Program-made: the position numbers and the translations under genes | In this document: positions 37,341-49,225 of the stretch, piece after piece | Position numbering within the stretch: the stretch's first letter is position 1 | Layout: each line of letters opens with the position of its first letter | Source: Linyphia triangularis | Lineage: Eukaryota > Arthropoda > Arachnida > Araneae > Linyphiidae | Direction of reading: 5' to 3' | Assembly: GCA_963978545.1 (NCBI GenBank) | Contig: OZ021732.1 | Location: forward strand, 34,068,123-34,132,122 | Length of the DNA: 64,000 nt | Notes under the pieces: generated by a model | Told to the model about the DNA's origin: nothing | Seen by the model: the letters and a program-made list of their open reading frames with translations, nothing else | Database searches by the model: none

Positions 37341-39103
37341 AATTCTCTAGTTTTTTAAACAATTTTCAAACGTACTTAGGAAATGTCTTAAAAACTTATC
37401 TTCGGAACTTGTGATATTAAAAGAGCTAGAAATTGACTTATCACCTACAAAAATACCCTCATGGGACTTGTATATATATAAGTGTAAACTATTAGTACAT
37501 TGCATTTGCTGGCTACATGACCCTTATATTAGAAATTATTTGGACTTTAGATTGATGCGTACTAAGATAGAAATATATCAAATAGAAATTTTAGAAATGC
37601 AATTACTAAATTTACTAAATTCCTAAAAAAAATTATTTCTAATTTTCGGTTATAAACTACGAAGACGCAGATTGAATAATTGCTAAACAAAAAAATACTA
37701 TTTTAATATTTAAGTCTTAGAATTCTATTAAAAGTCATTCTCGTATAGTACAAAATCATATGCAAAACAAAGATACTTGAGATTTAAAATTTAATCTAAT
37801 ATTGGGACAAAAACTATAATAAAAACACATTTGAAAAACGAAGCAAAATATACAATAAAAATATTTATGATTACTTTTATTTCGAGAATCAAGTTTCTTC
37901 TAATGAGCTCTAAAAACTTTGTAAATATTGTCTAGTAAAATTTACGATCAGTTAATTCCAGTATAACAGAAATAAGTATTTGGAATCATAGGAGTAAAAT
38001 TGTCTCTCCCTTCCTCATTGAAAATTAAAGAGCAATAGTTTTAACAGATAAAAAAATATGCTTATTATTTGGGAATTTATAACATATTTGGCTATCGGAC
38101 AATTAATTTAAATTTGATTTACGAACAGTTACAGCCATTTTTCTTCTGGGAGACCACTATATTCTTAATATGCTGGTATTTTCGTACGTTCTATAAGAAA
38201 CTGCAATAAGATATCGTAACGTACAGCCACCTTATATTATTCTACTTATTAAGTACCCTAAATAGTGTACACCTAAAAATATGGATGAACACAAATGAAA
38301 CATTTCTGGGTTAAAAAAAATATCCCGATAGCACTTCTCCGACCTTCATTTCTAAACACGTTTTCACATTTGTAAAACATAAGTATTCATGTCATCGACA
38401 CTTTTGTTTGTCTTTCATCTCTCACCACGTTTAAATTTTTATTTTTTTATATAATATAATAATAATTTAGTTCATGTCTAGATGTTGATTACCGAAAAAA
38501 AATGTGTTCTTATTTGTATCCATCTAGCTAAATTATTAAAATATAAGTTAAGAAATTGATAACGAGATGATTGGACTCGTCACTTCGCCAATCGATAGCT
38601 TTTTATTCTCTAAAAGTAACATTTATCGTGCCACTGTATATATTTAAATTTTATAATTGCTTTAAATTAGCATTTTTAAATTTTATCGTCCGCTTTTAAT
38701 TGCAATTTATTTTTCAAACTTTTAAATATTAACTATTTTAAATAAAAACTTTCTAAATGCGCTTGTTTTTCTTGCTTATCTATAAATATGATCATGGATT
38801 ATCGGAAAAAACAGATCTTGGATATGCCTCGTCTTTATTTCACAGCTTCTTTAGTATTTTCTTATTTTATTCTTTAATTTTTCTATCCATAAAATGAGTT
38901 TCTTATTGAATGAAATAAAGATTTAAAGACCATTGAGTTTTATTCATTTTCAACATTTTCTCAAAGAAACTTTAAAAACAATATTCATCGTCTCACATGC
39001 AGAATTTAAAAAATATACATATATTTATGCATGTCTTTGATAAATACCATCTCTTTTGCAAATTATCTGTATCATTATTGCTAAATTTTGAATTTTTCCT
39101 AAG
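37341..39103. other. Remainder of intron 2
   Basis: AT-rich; the 71-codon open frame at 37411-37626 has no recognisable domain. The intron ends with TTTTTCCTAAG at 39103. Confidence 0.5.
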
Positions 39104-39244
39104 TTTTTTGCAGTTTATTGACCGGAGTGTTTGCGAAATACGTGCTCGCGGTTTATAAATGGGATTGGATAGTATGTTTCATATTTGGTGCTATTTTAAG
39201 CGCCACCGACCCCGTAGCTGTTGTGGCTCTTCTTAAGGAATGCG
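39104..39244 (+). CDS. SLC9C1: SLC9C-like exon 3, with the ATDPVAVV motif
   Basis: The acceptor is the AG at 39102-39103. Using the more obvious TTGCAG at 39108-39113 would put a TGA in frame, whereas 39104 gives GPGV-IFCSLLTGVFAKY. The exon encodes SLLTGVFAKYVLAVYKWDW and FGAILSATDPVAVVALLKEC (about residues 143-190), containing the strongly conserved ATDPVAVV membrane segment of CPA1 exchangers. Donor GTGAGT at 39245, phase 1. Confidence 0.93.
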
Positions 39245-40069
39245 GTGAGTAAATTTGTTCTCTTCCCAAAAATTAGAAAATTATATTTCTCTCCATATTA
39301 ACAAGTTCATAAAAATTTTGGTTCAAAGCATAATGTTTTAAAAATTCTTCTCGGTTTCGCTTGCATATAAATGGATTTATTTTATTTTCCCTCAATAAAC
39401 AAGCACGGGTTTTACATACTATTCTTCATGGCTAAAATGTGTCTCCAGCTTTCTATAAAACTTTTAAAATGAATAAAGATCCTTTTATGTTTGTAAAAAA
39501 TAAGTATTGAATTATTTCAGATATATTTTGGCAAATGATTACCTATATTGTTACACTTACAAGTAAATCAAAATACCTAAAAAAATTACTTTAAACAGAC
39601 AAATTCGTCAAATGGGTTTCAAAATTCCATAAACTCACGATTCTCTATTAATTATAAAAACCTCAAATAAATAGCAATTTAATTCATGAAAATAGTTTGT
39701 CTGAAAACTATTTTCAATGGATGATTAAAATGTCAATGAACCAAATTAAAAATCTGGAACTTCAAGATTTGTCAAGTTTCTAATAAAAGATTATTTTCCA
39801 CTTTGCAATAAGTTCATAAAATGTAACTACTGATGTTTTTTAACTTTTAAGTAAAATTTACAAGTTTTTAATTAGCACTTATTTGTTCATATTTTTCTAT
39901 AAAACATGCATAACCTGTTTCAGTTATATTTTGTGATTTAAAAGTACTTATACAATTAAAGTATAATAGCTTTTTACTGTGAATATCAAGTACTTTGCAT
40001 TTGTATTGAGTAGCGAGTTTTTGAGATGTTAACTTAGAATTGATGAAACTTAAACAGCAAAAGCAGAAA

Positions 40070-40600
40070 TAAAAGAACTGTCTAAACAGTGGACTTCCCT
40101 CGGTGAACGTGCTCCAAAAAAGGCAAAACAATTACATCGACAGGAAAGGTTATGACAAAGATTTTCGTTTTCTGGGACCATCGACTATCTTAAAAAGGGA
40201 GAAACGACAACCGGAAGGTATTATGCTAATTAATTCGACATTTTTAACACAAAATTGCGAGAAATTTTTTTTATCCTATTTGTCCAAGAAAAATTGTTAT
40301 TTCATCATAACAATGCACTGATTCAGTAGTTCGCAAACGCTAAATTAGTCGAATGGTCGAATTACGCAACGAATTGCACTCTCATCCACCTTACTCTCCC
40401 AACCTGGCCCACTTTTTTTTTTTTTTTTTCAAATACGAAAAAAATAGTTTATGAACTGAGATTTCCTTCAAATTCTGAAATCATTAATACGACAAATGCC
40501 TACTTTAACGAATTGGATAAATCTTATTTTTGGAAGGATAAGAATTTTTAGAACACAGCTGGTAAAAGTGTTTCATGATAAAAGGGGACACTGTCTAAAA
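40070..40600 (+). pseudogene. mariner transposase remnant
   Basis: Plus-strand fragments across three frames give the mariner order: QWTSLGERAPKKAK (40088-40130), LKKGETTTGRYYAN (near 40190-40232), LLFHHNNA (near 40294-40317), where family members have an HDNA catalytic motif, then HPPYSPNLA-like residues (near 40385-40405) and FNELDKSYF near 40510. Many stops and frame changes, so it is long dead. It lies in intron 3. The second catalytic Asp at HDNA reads as Asn here. Inverted ends were not found. Confidence 0.85.
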
Positions 40601-40841
40601 ATAAAATGCATTTTGTATATAGGTATGCATATTTCATTTCAAAGTCATTGACTTTTCAAACAGTTTTCATATATTCCCCAAGAGAAATTTCATATCTATT
40701 TGTAAATTAGAATCATTTAGACTGTAGAATCATGATTAGATTAAACAGACATTAGATTTTAAAATAACCAACAATTTATATTTTAAGACACCTAAATTTA
40801 TTTTTATAGTTCTGTTTTTATTTTAATAATATTATTTACAG

Positions 40842-40955
40842 GAATTTCCCCCGGTCTTACTACTATAATAGAAGGGGAATCACTATTAAACGATGGAGCT
40901 GCAATTGTTTTATTTGATTCTTTACTCTCCGTTTACAAGGGAGGAGAATTTTCGT
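40842..40955 (+). CDS. SLC9C1: SLC9C-like exon 4, with the Asn-Asp ion-binding pair
   Basis: Acceptor TTTACAG at 40841, donor GTAAGT at 40956, phase 1 at both ends. Encodes GISPGLTTIIEGESLLNDGA and AIVLFDSLLSVYKGGEFS (about residues 190-228). In CPA1 exchangers the Asn-Asp pair of the SLLNDG segment lies in the ion-binding transmembrane helix, and it is intact here (N206, D207). Confidence 0.94.
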
Positions 40956-41356
40956 GTAAGTATACTGTACAAAACAACATACGGTACTTAAAGTCCTCCT
41001 CAAGTAAAACACGGAAACAAACGATATTACTTAATTTACATGAAGTCCACATTTACCGGGACTTAAATAGGTTCAGTAAAGGGAACTTATCTAACCGAGT
41101 TTATTCATCGTATTTCCATGTTTCCATCAAAAGACGCATTGAATTCGCTTTAACCACATGAATAAAAGGGAATTTATATAGAGGGGTTAAAAACTTGCTC
41201 ATGAGGGCCCAAGTTTTCAGAACTGTAAACAAAATTAGAAAAGTAGTAGCCCTTGTCTTCATATTGTTTATTAAATATATCATAGTGTCGTAGTTACATT
41301 TGCTTTGTCTGATATAGTCAGGACTTTTCTAAATCATATGATTATCATTACCTCGT

Positions 41357-41538
41357 CGCCGACCAAACGGTATAGTGGTTAGCGTGCTGGCTTCTAGACC
41401 ACGAGGTTGCGGGTTCGAGTCCCGTATTAGGCATGGGTGTTTGTAAATGTATGTTGGTTTGTTAAATGACGAAATGTTTCGGCGCATTATAGCCCTTGTG
41501 TTGCTGACGGCGCCAGATAATCTGAATACAACCAACCA
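41357..41538 (+). mobile_element. tRNA-derived SINE, copy 4
   Basis: The same family as at 10157, 11858 and 36843, in intron 4. Exact 13-bp direct repeats ATCATTACCTCGT at 41344-41356 and 41539-41551. B-box GGTTCGAGTCCCG intact. Ends AATACAACCAACCA. Confidence 0.93.
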
Positions 41539-42013
41539 ATCATTACCTCGTTTTTTTTCTCTTTTGTTAGTATTTCTAACACTTATACATCTAGTGCTTC
41601 ATAAAGATGATATTTTCTTTGAATTGATGTATGGTAACTACTACACTACAGTAAATTGTATAGACAAGAAGTAACTTCGTACCTTACCTTAGACTGTATT
41701 TGTTTTAATTTTTCTTACAGCTCAGTAAACACGTGTTTATGAGTAGCTCCTTAACATAAATGAGATTCATTTATTCAGCCATTCTGATTAAATTTCTTTG
41801 TAAGTTTTCATATAAATCACTTGGAGGAATTGAAAAATACACAATAAAACAGTAAATTTTTAAACTCGATTGCATTTTTAAATACATTGAGATCTAGTCC
41901 TTAAATTCTTACTTATTTAAAATCATGCACTTGCATTTAATTCATAAGCTTTCAAAATATAATAATTCGTAACCTTTTAATTAAAATTTCTCAACATCTT
42001 AATTACATTTCAG

Positions 42014-42290
42014 TAGAAGAAATAGCATATGAGTTCTTTTACAACGTGGGCGTGTCTGTGGTGGTTTCGTACCTGATCTCCATGTTCACCATCGCACTGC
42101 TACGACGCATCGAACTGGATACAGACATAGAGGTTACGGTCACTTTCTGCCTAGCATACTTAACCTACTACACAAGCGAAATTACCCTGGGAGTGTCCGG
42201 CGTGCTGTCTGTCACCATCCTCGGAGTGTGCATCAGCAACTACAAGAGCGGTGTCAATTTCGAGCTGGAGGAAGAATCCACCATGCACCA
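42014..42290 (+). CDS. SLC9C1: SLC9C-like exon 5
   Basis: Acceptor ATTTCAG at 42013, donor GTGAGT at 42291, enters in phase 1 and leaves in phase 2. Encodes a membrane segment with FFYNVGVSVVVSYLISMFTI, a basic RRIELDTDIE loop, CLAYLTYYTSEITLGVSGVL and SVTILGVCISNYKSGVNFEL, ending in the acidic EEESTMHQ loop (about residues 228-320). The pattern (E..LGVSGVL..V..G) is the usual CPA1 segment before the helix 'FWxxxxFxANTLIF'. More GC-rich than the introns around it. Confidence 0.93.
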
Positions 42291-42518
42291 GTGAGTAAGA
42301 CTTTTAGCTCACAGTTCAGTTATGTTAGTAGATAAGTGGGAAATGCTCTAACTATACATTGGGACAGACTTACTTGAGCTCATTGAAAACGCTACAACGA
42401 TGTGTGAACCGGTTTACTACGTCCTGATTGGCTGATTGGAACGATGTGTGGCGGATTCGTTAAAACACTAATAGTATTCGTGGTTTGAAAAGTAAATATT
42501 ATTTCTAATTTAAAAGGT

Positions 42519-42722
<204 letters not shown>

Positions 42723-43839
42723 TTAAGTTTGATACAAAACTATGTTTGCCGGCTATCAATATTACTCTAAAAGTTGAGATTTGACGGAACCATATCTTTA
42801 CGCGGAAGTATTCATCCTGCAACGTATTCTCAAGGCTCAAGTAATGTTGTCTCGAAGTATAGGATAATAAGGTTTATTACTTGAAAGTAAATATTATCTT
42901 TAATAGAAGGTGTTTTTCTGTTACCTTTGTTAACTCACAATATATTCATTGGGGAGGAGAAATGCCCTTTTTAGCTTCTAGACGATGCAGAACAAAGTTT
43001 TCGCGTAAGAATGAAGATTTCATTCGTATTACAAATTCTGAATGCACTACATGTGAAACTAAAGTAATCGCTGATGCAGCGCTGTTGCCAAGAGCAAAAT
43101 TCAAGTGTTTGTTTCCCCCAGAAAATGAAGTATCATGACTGAAAGTCAATGTGTTCATTTGTTTACCATAAACTAAAAATGTTTAGACTACAAACAAATT
43201 ATATGCGTCAATTTGTCAGCCATTATCACATTCGTTAGTGTAAAAAGTTTCAGGTAAAAGTTCTCTCTAGAACAACAATAGTTGATATATATATATTAAA
43301 AAAATAGTAATATAAAAGTAGTAATATAATAGTAAATAGTTGATTTAAAGATTGATCAGCCTCAATGAGATAATTTTAAAGGAAAATTTATACCTTGACA
43401 CCAAATTGGAAAGGCCTTTTCAAAGTTACTAAATAGATTGAATTCTTCATTTCGTCATCAAACTCACAGAATCTGCATTTAATGTCCAAATTTTGCGAAT
43501 ACTGCATACAAATACTTAAAATTATAACGATAAAAATTTGGCAAGTTAAAAATTTTGTATTAAAAAATAATAAGACTCTTAACTGCAAAAAAGAGGATAG
43601 CGAAAATAGCTATTTATTTGACATCCTCACTTAGTGCTCTACTGTCGGCATAAATGAAATGGAAAGTAATATACTATTTGGTTGTTTCGTTTCCTTACAA
43701 TCCTCTAGTCAAAATTGTCTTTCGATTTTCAAATTCTTAATGGTGTTAGTAAAATTATGATAATATATATTTTTATTATTCATTGTCAAAATTTGATTAA
43801 CAATTTAAAGTATTTTTTTTCCTTCTATTTTTATTACAG
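42723..43839. other. Remainder of intron 5
   Basis: An 85-codon open frame at 42881-43138 is less AT-biased than its surroundings, but nothing in its sequence is recognisable on either strand and it has no splice or start support. Otherwise nothing is seen. Confidence 0.4.
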
Positions 43840-43983
43840 GTTTTGGCAGACGTTGAGCTTTTGGGCGAATACATTAATTTTTACGATGGTAGGAATCGTA
43901 ATAGCCTCTAAAAACCAACCTGAGTTTCGAGGTGGCGATATTGCGTTTATTGTTGCTACATATGTAGCAGTATCAGCGTTCAG
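43840..43983 (+). CDS. SLC9C1: SLC9C-like exon 6
   Basis: Acceptor TATTACAG at 43839, donor GTAATA at 43984, phase 2 at both ends. Encodes FWQTLSFWANTLIFTMVGIV then IASKNQPEFRGGDIAF and IVATYVAVSAF (about residues 320-367), with the conserved FW..LSFWANTLIF membrane segment. Exon 7 continues VSAF-R-ALMIVFFGPLL without missing residues across the 8.9 kb intron. Confidence 0.93.
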
Positions 43984-44968
43984 GTAATATTTCATAATGG
44001 TATTAATGGAAGTTTTTAGAATGAACTTTTTTTGTACTTCAAACCATAGTTCTATCTTGTTAGTTCTATGCAGAGAATAAATGATTCTAGACTTTGTCGA
44101 AACTAAAATTTTTACGCCATATTTTTTCCGAAGAGTCTATGAAACCGATATTTTTACGCAATATTTTTTCTCAGTTGATGGCTTCGTTTTGGGTATGAAA
44201 GAGTTAGATAAAGAAAACATGGTGGGAAAGTTTTGTTGTATTGGAGAAAGGAAGATGCGTTGTCAGAGCTGTGTGCTTTTTTTTAACATTAATTTATTTT
44301 GACAATGCGCCTTTATCCCCAATCAAATATGCATCATACCAAAAAATCCTATGTATATTGGCGCCATTTTTTACTTGAATTTCCCCGCGTTAATCTCTTA
44401 ATTGATTCCTCAGTCCTAAAATTTAATTCTAAATATATCAGGATGTGAATTAGTTCTACACATTTTGCTTGCAGAAAAAGTCAGCATTTACATTGTATTT
44501 ATTTTAAGAAAAACCATTATACTTTTAAAATTGTTTTGTATTTAGTGTCATTTAATCAACATTCAGAAAAAGTTTTATATGGTATTCGTTGCCGCATATA
44601 CTATTTAAAGTATGTCTGGTTTCTTACATTTGATACCTTTGTTAGAACTTTTGGTTAGTTAAAGCATTACATACGTTCTAAGAACTATCTATAAATGCAA
44701 AATCCCAAATTATATACAAACTCCAAAGCTCACACTGACTCATCACAAATTCTGCCACTTTCTTTACGGCTCCAACTCGAAAATGTGATTGAAAATACCA
44801 ACAACATCTATTCCAATCTCCATTAATCAATTTTAAGGAGTTGAGAAAGGATCAAACGATGTAAGTGTGCAATATTCTTATATCCTACTTCCCATTAAAA
44901 CAAGGCGTTGAAATATGTAATCGTGATATTATAGTTGTATATAGTAAAATTAACTATCACTATTCACT
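43984..44968. other. Intron 6 DNA left of the long-TIR element
   Basis: AT-rich with no recognised feature. It ends with the target duplication ACTATTCACT (44959-44968). Confidence 0.5.
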
Positions 44969-45622
44969 AGGGTGATCCGAAAAAAACAAAATTTGGAAAT
45001 CGAAAAAGTAATAGTGCGGAAAAGTTGTCTCTTGACATTAATAGTAAGTATGCAAAATCTTACCAAAATTAAGAAATATCTTCCGGTGCCACAACGGATG
45101 TGAAGTTTCGAAAAGAGAGTCAAATTCTTTAATCAATCGGTTAATTTTAAAGATTTTAAAAAATTTGAAAGTGGAAACGTCATTATGCTAAAAAGGTTGG
45201 TCTAAGGTACTGTAATAAGTTTAAAAAAATCAGTTGGATAAAGTAACAGCTTCCATTGCCATAATAGTCCAGGCAAACTAAATTAAAAATACAGTGAACA
45301 TGAAAAAAATTGCAACAGAAGCTCTTTTGATTGGTTTTTAATCAGTTATCATTGCTGAACAACATATCCAAAATCGGACAAAAATCATTCATGGGAACAC
45401 CCCGAAAAACGAATTTCAAAATGACGGGTTCCATGCCACATGATGGGGATGCCTAAGCGTAGTTTTTCCCGCTCAGCACCTCCTCAACCGTGATATTTTA
45501 ATTATGGATGTAAGCTTTAACACAGCAAAATGGTAGGTTATTATTCTTAGAATGGCATGGAGCTTGTTTATGAACAGAGGACTTAACATTTAATAGGTAA
45601 GAAAGTATACAGGTACAGGTTT
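44969..45622 (+). repeat. Left terminal inverted repeat, about 650 bp
   Basis: Pairs in one continuous series with 51890-51602 and then 48713-48369. Shared landmarks from outside in: AAAAGTTGTCTCTTGACAT, TCTAAGGTACTGTAATAAGT, AGTCCAGGCAA, ATGAAAAAAATTGCAACAG, CATCATGTGGCATGGAA-type box, TCAACCGTGATATTTTAAT, AAATGGTAGGTTATT and GTATACAGGTA. The divergence between arms is some 10-20% by eye. Confidence 0.88.
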
Positions 45623-46139
45623 GTGTTTTCTGTCTGCTTTCGTTTTGAGAGTGTCGGTGTTTAAAGACAAAGTCACATTAGTGAAGCATCAATTACACTT
45701 GAAAATAAGCTAAACATACATGCTAACTCAATAAAGGACCATAAATAGTATTAAGTCGTAGTTTTTAGTTGTTTTCTTGAAGTTACTTTCCTGAAAGGCT
45801 CAATATTATTTGAGGTGCTTCAAGAAATCTATAGATCAAATGCTGTGTTACAAATGGTGACAGGGAAAGCAGTTTACAGGGCGATACGAGGACATATGAT
45901 TGTAGATGCATCGCTTAGTATCCTGCTGGTTTAAGAGTTTTTTCCTCATGATGAACATAGATCTCTTCATGGTCATGTTAAGGAAACTTGTGATCTGTTC
46001 TATGATTTTACGATCGGACAAAAAGAAAAAAATAATGACGTAGAACTTTGTGACGCTTTGGCTCAGATTGAAATCCTTAGGAGACAAAGAAGAATCACTT
46101 TCCATCTTCCTAGAGAACAAGTAAACTTTGGTTGGAATA

Positions 46140-48263
46140 CCAGGGAATGATCAGTGTTGTACGAACCTTAATAACAGCTGACAGGATTGGTTCTTGGGAA
46201 TTGCACTGATATGCTATGCTTGAGATTCTCCCCAAAATAACAGCTGCGGGTCATGTAAATTATCTCAAGTCCCTCTACCTATACTTGTAGAAAATGTTTA
46301 AACTACTATTTGAAAGTACAAAGGTTCATAAAATGTTTGTGGAAGGTAAATTTGTGATAAGAAGTGACAAATAATAGGGTGAACTTGGATTCGATCTATA
46401 ATAGAGCAAGTGCTTATGCTTTCCCTGAAAAGCAGAGGAAGACGAATAAGAGGAAGTGGACATTACCGAAAACCAAAGGGCTAAATAGCTGTTTTGCGTG
46501 CCCGTTTGTTCAATTTAAAATTTAAATATGAAAGAGTATGCAGAGGTTTCCATGCAAACTAGTGAACAACACAAAGAAATGAGAGACAGCAGACAAAAGA
46601 AGGACAGCAATGACATAAAAAAAAAAAACTGGTCAATGTACTAGAATCCATATTTCTGCTCTACGTAATATTGTAATATTGTTAAAGGCGTAACAGGGGA
46701 AGAAGAAGTTAATGTTGACGAGTTGCACTTATTTGGTGCGAAAACCGTCTCAGAAAGGATAGAGAAGGATGTATTAAAGTATTCTGCAAAAAGGATAAAA
46801 TATTCAGATAAAGCGAAAACTCTAGGATCTGCTGGTGATGTCTGTAGTAAAGATGATTCAAATATACAAGTGGATCCAGCACTACTTTTCCAAAGAATGA
46901 AGTCTGTTTCCACTTGTGCTGATAAGAATCTTGTTGGTATCATGCGTTATGAACTTTGTGCTTACCCTGCAGCATTATTTGAATCCCGAAGCCTAATAAG
47001 AAAAGCAGACAAATCACAGTTAGCAGAAGCAATTGTCAAATACACCAAACATTTTGATAGTGAAGAATCTGACAAGATGGAGAGTACGGAAAGGTACATT
47101 TTGGATGGAGGATCTCTTTTGCATCCAATTTCGTGGTACAACAATAACACTTACGAACACATTGCAATGTCATATGTTTAATTTACTCTTAAAACATACG
47201 GAAAAGCTGTCATTGTTTTTTATGGCTACATTGGATCCCCTACAATCAAGGATCGGGCTCACAGACGAAGGTACGCAAAGACCAATAGAGATGTTAATTT
47301 TAGCCCATACATGAAGTTCTTGGCAAAAAGGAACATTTTCAAGCCAATGGAAAGAACAAGCAAGCCCTAAGTGCCCTCATTGGAGACTTTCTGAAGAAAC
47401 AAGCTTGTACTGTTCATAACACAAATGGGAATGCTGATTTGGACATTGTACGTACAGCAGTCTCATCTTCAGAACATGGTCATACCACTGTGATAGGAGA
47501 AGATACCGATCTGCTGCTTCTGCACCACGCGAAAGATAAGGGATTCAAGCTATATTATCGAAGTGATATAAGACATGGATCAACTCCAAAGCCAGTATAT
47601 GATATCCACATCATACAATCTATATTAGGTTGTGAAAGCTGCAATTTGTTGCTGTGTCTGCATGCTTTTACGGGCTGTGATACCACATCCAGAATTTTTT
47701 CAATTGGGAAATCCTCAGCATTTGCCAAAACGATGAAGGAGACAGAACTCCACTCTGTTGCAAAAATATTTTGTTCTGAATCAAGTCAGCATTCAGATAT
47801 CACTGTCGCTGGTAGAAAATCAATGCTTTTTTCTTACGACTGCCGGTTTTTAAATTGCACAGACTAACTGCGCCTTCAAATGTTAGTAGCGAAGGTAATT
47901 ACAGCAAAATCATTTGTTGCACTGGAACGTCTGCCCCCGACCGATTCTTCAACAAAATATCATAGCTATCGAACATACTTATAAATAAATATATGGGAAG
48001 ATACTAAAGAAAAAATGAAACCAGAAGAATGGGGTTGGTATGTAAAAACTTACTCGTACTACCCAATACTCGGTGACTTACCATCAGCTCCAGATTATTT
48101 ACTCAATATGGTACGATGTTCCTGCACAAAAACCTGCTCTACTTTACGATGTGGATGCAAGTGTAATGGCCTGCCCTGTTCAACAGCTTGTGGAACGTGC
48201 CAAATCAATGGATGTAAAAACCACAACAGTTATGAATATAATGAAAGTGAAGAAAATGATTAA
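46140..48263 (+). pseudogene. XPG/FEN-like nuclease with C-terminal Cys-rich domain, degenerate element protein
   Basis: The only readable protein of the long-TIR element. Decayed N-terminal pieces at 46165-46400 (ADRIGSWELH, KITAAGHVNYLKSLYLYL) and 46690-47178 (DPALLFQRM, RYELCAYPAALFES) belong to a family I know as abundant, uncharacterised multi-copy proteins in arthropods and Hydra. Next comes a nuclease-like part: KAVIVFYGYIGS..KDRAHRRR (47200-47270), where XPG/FEN proteins have VFDG and K/R residues; NADLDIV..VIGEDTDLLLL (47430-47520) with the acidic D-T-D; and HAFTGCDTTSRIFSIGK (47661-47712), resembling the GxDyxxxIxGIG helix-turn region of FEN1. The C-terminus (48108-48230) has about twelve Cys in CXC-type spacing. 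Lesions: TAA at 47179, a frame change near 47320, stops at 47865 and near 47980. The fold assignment is my inference from motifs. Confidence 0.72.
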
Positions 48264-48368
48264 AGGGGTTTTTTTTCTGAAACTTTTTCTGACATAAAAC
48301 AAACTTTTAAGCAACAATGTAAGATATGTACTGTTTAAGATATGTTTATTATTTAAAATACATCATGT

Positions 48369-48713
48369 ATACCTGTACACCTTCTTACCTGTGAAATGTA
48401 ATGTCCTCCTTTTTTTAAAAAAATCCATGCAATTCTAAGCACAATAACCTACCATTTTGTTGTTTTAAAGCTAACACCAGTGATTAAAATATCACGGTTG
48501 AGAAGGTGCTGAGAGGAAAAAACTGCGCTTAGGCATCCCCATCATGTGGCATGGAATCCGTCATTTTTAATTCGTTTTTCGGGGTGTTCCCATGGATCAA
48601 TTTTGTCCGATTTTGGATATGTTGTTCAGTAATGATAACCGATTATAAATCAATTGAAAAAGCTCCTGTTGCAATTTTTTTCATGTTCAATCACAAATTG
48701 CCTGGACTATAAA
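48369..48713 (-). repeat. Right terminal inverted repeat, inner part
   Basis: Inverted match to the inner ~365 bp of the left TIR (about 45258-45622), including GCTTAGGCATCCCCATCATG and CCTGGACTAT at its outer edge. The pairing stops abruptly at 48713. Confidence 0.85.
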
Positions 48714-49225
48714 GGTTGAAAATGATGACAATTTTTAAAAATGCATAATATTTATGCAGACATTACATTTAACCTTTCTCTTTGATGCAATTTAATTTCT
48801 TAGCTACATTCACTTTTACTACAGTCTAAATATATAAACTAATGTGCAATGTCCATAGTGTTAAAATTTAACACATCTGATGTCTTTGGTTTTGGTCTTT
48901 TTATTTTTCATAATTTTGCCATCTGACATGAGCCCGTTCATCAGTAACCATGCATAGCAGTAGATTTTCTCGGTGAGTAAATTAGGTGCATTCCTTTGAT
49001 TTACAGGATCGATAAGTTTTTTCAATTCATTATCCGTGTTTCTTGAAAAAAGTATGCATCCTAAACATGAATGCCGTCGTCTTTGTATGATACCTTGGTT
49101 TTGAAGCAAAACTAAATACGCTTATACACTATTAATATAAATTCACTCGAGAAAGGCTTGATATTGGTGTTAGTGTTTCGACGTAAAAGTGAAGAACATA
49201 ATTAGCCGTGGTTAGCCATCTTGAA

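Noticed and set aside
39114..39244. Exon 3 starting after TTGCAG
   Set aside because: Gives an immediate in-frame TGA with the exon 2 phase; the upstream AG at 39103 keeps the frame and the family sequence.
42881..43138. 85-codon open frame in intron 5, with a partner on the other strand
   Set aside because: Slightly less AT-biased, but no recognised motif, no reading context and no repeat partner in the window.
45258..48713. A separate nested element bounded by the AGTCCAGGCAA inverted pair
   Set aside because: At first this looked like an inner transposon, but the left arm is continuous with the outer TIR, so both belong to one TIR split on the right by an insertion.
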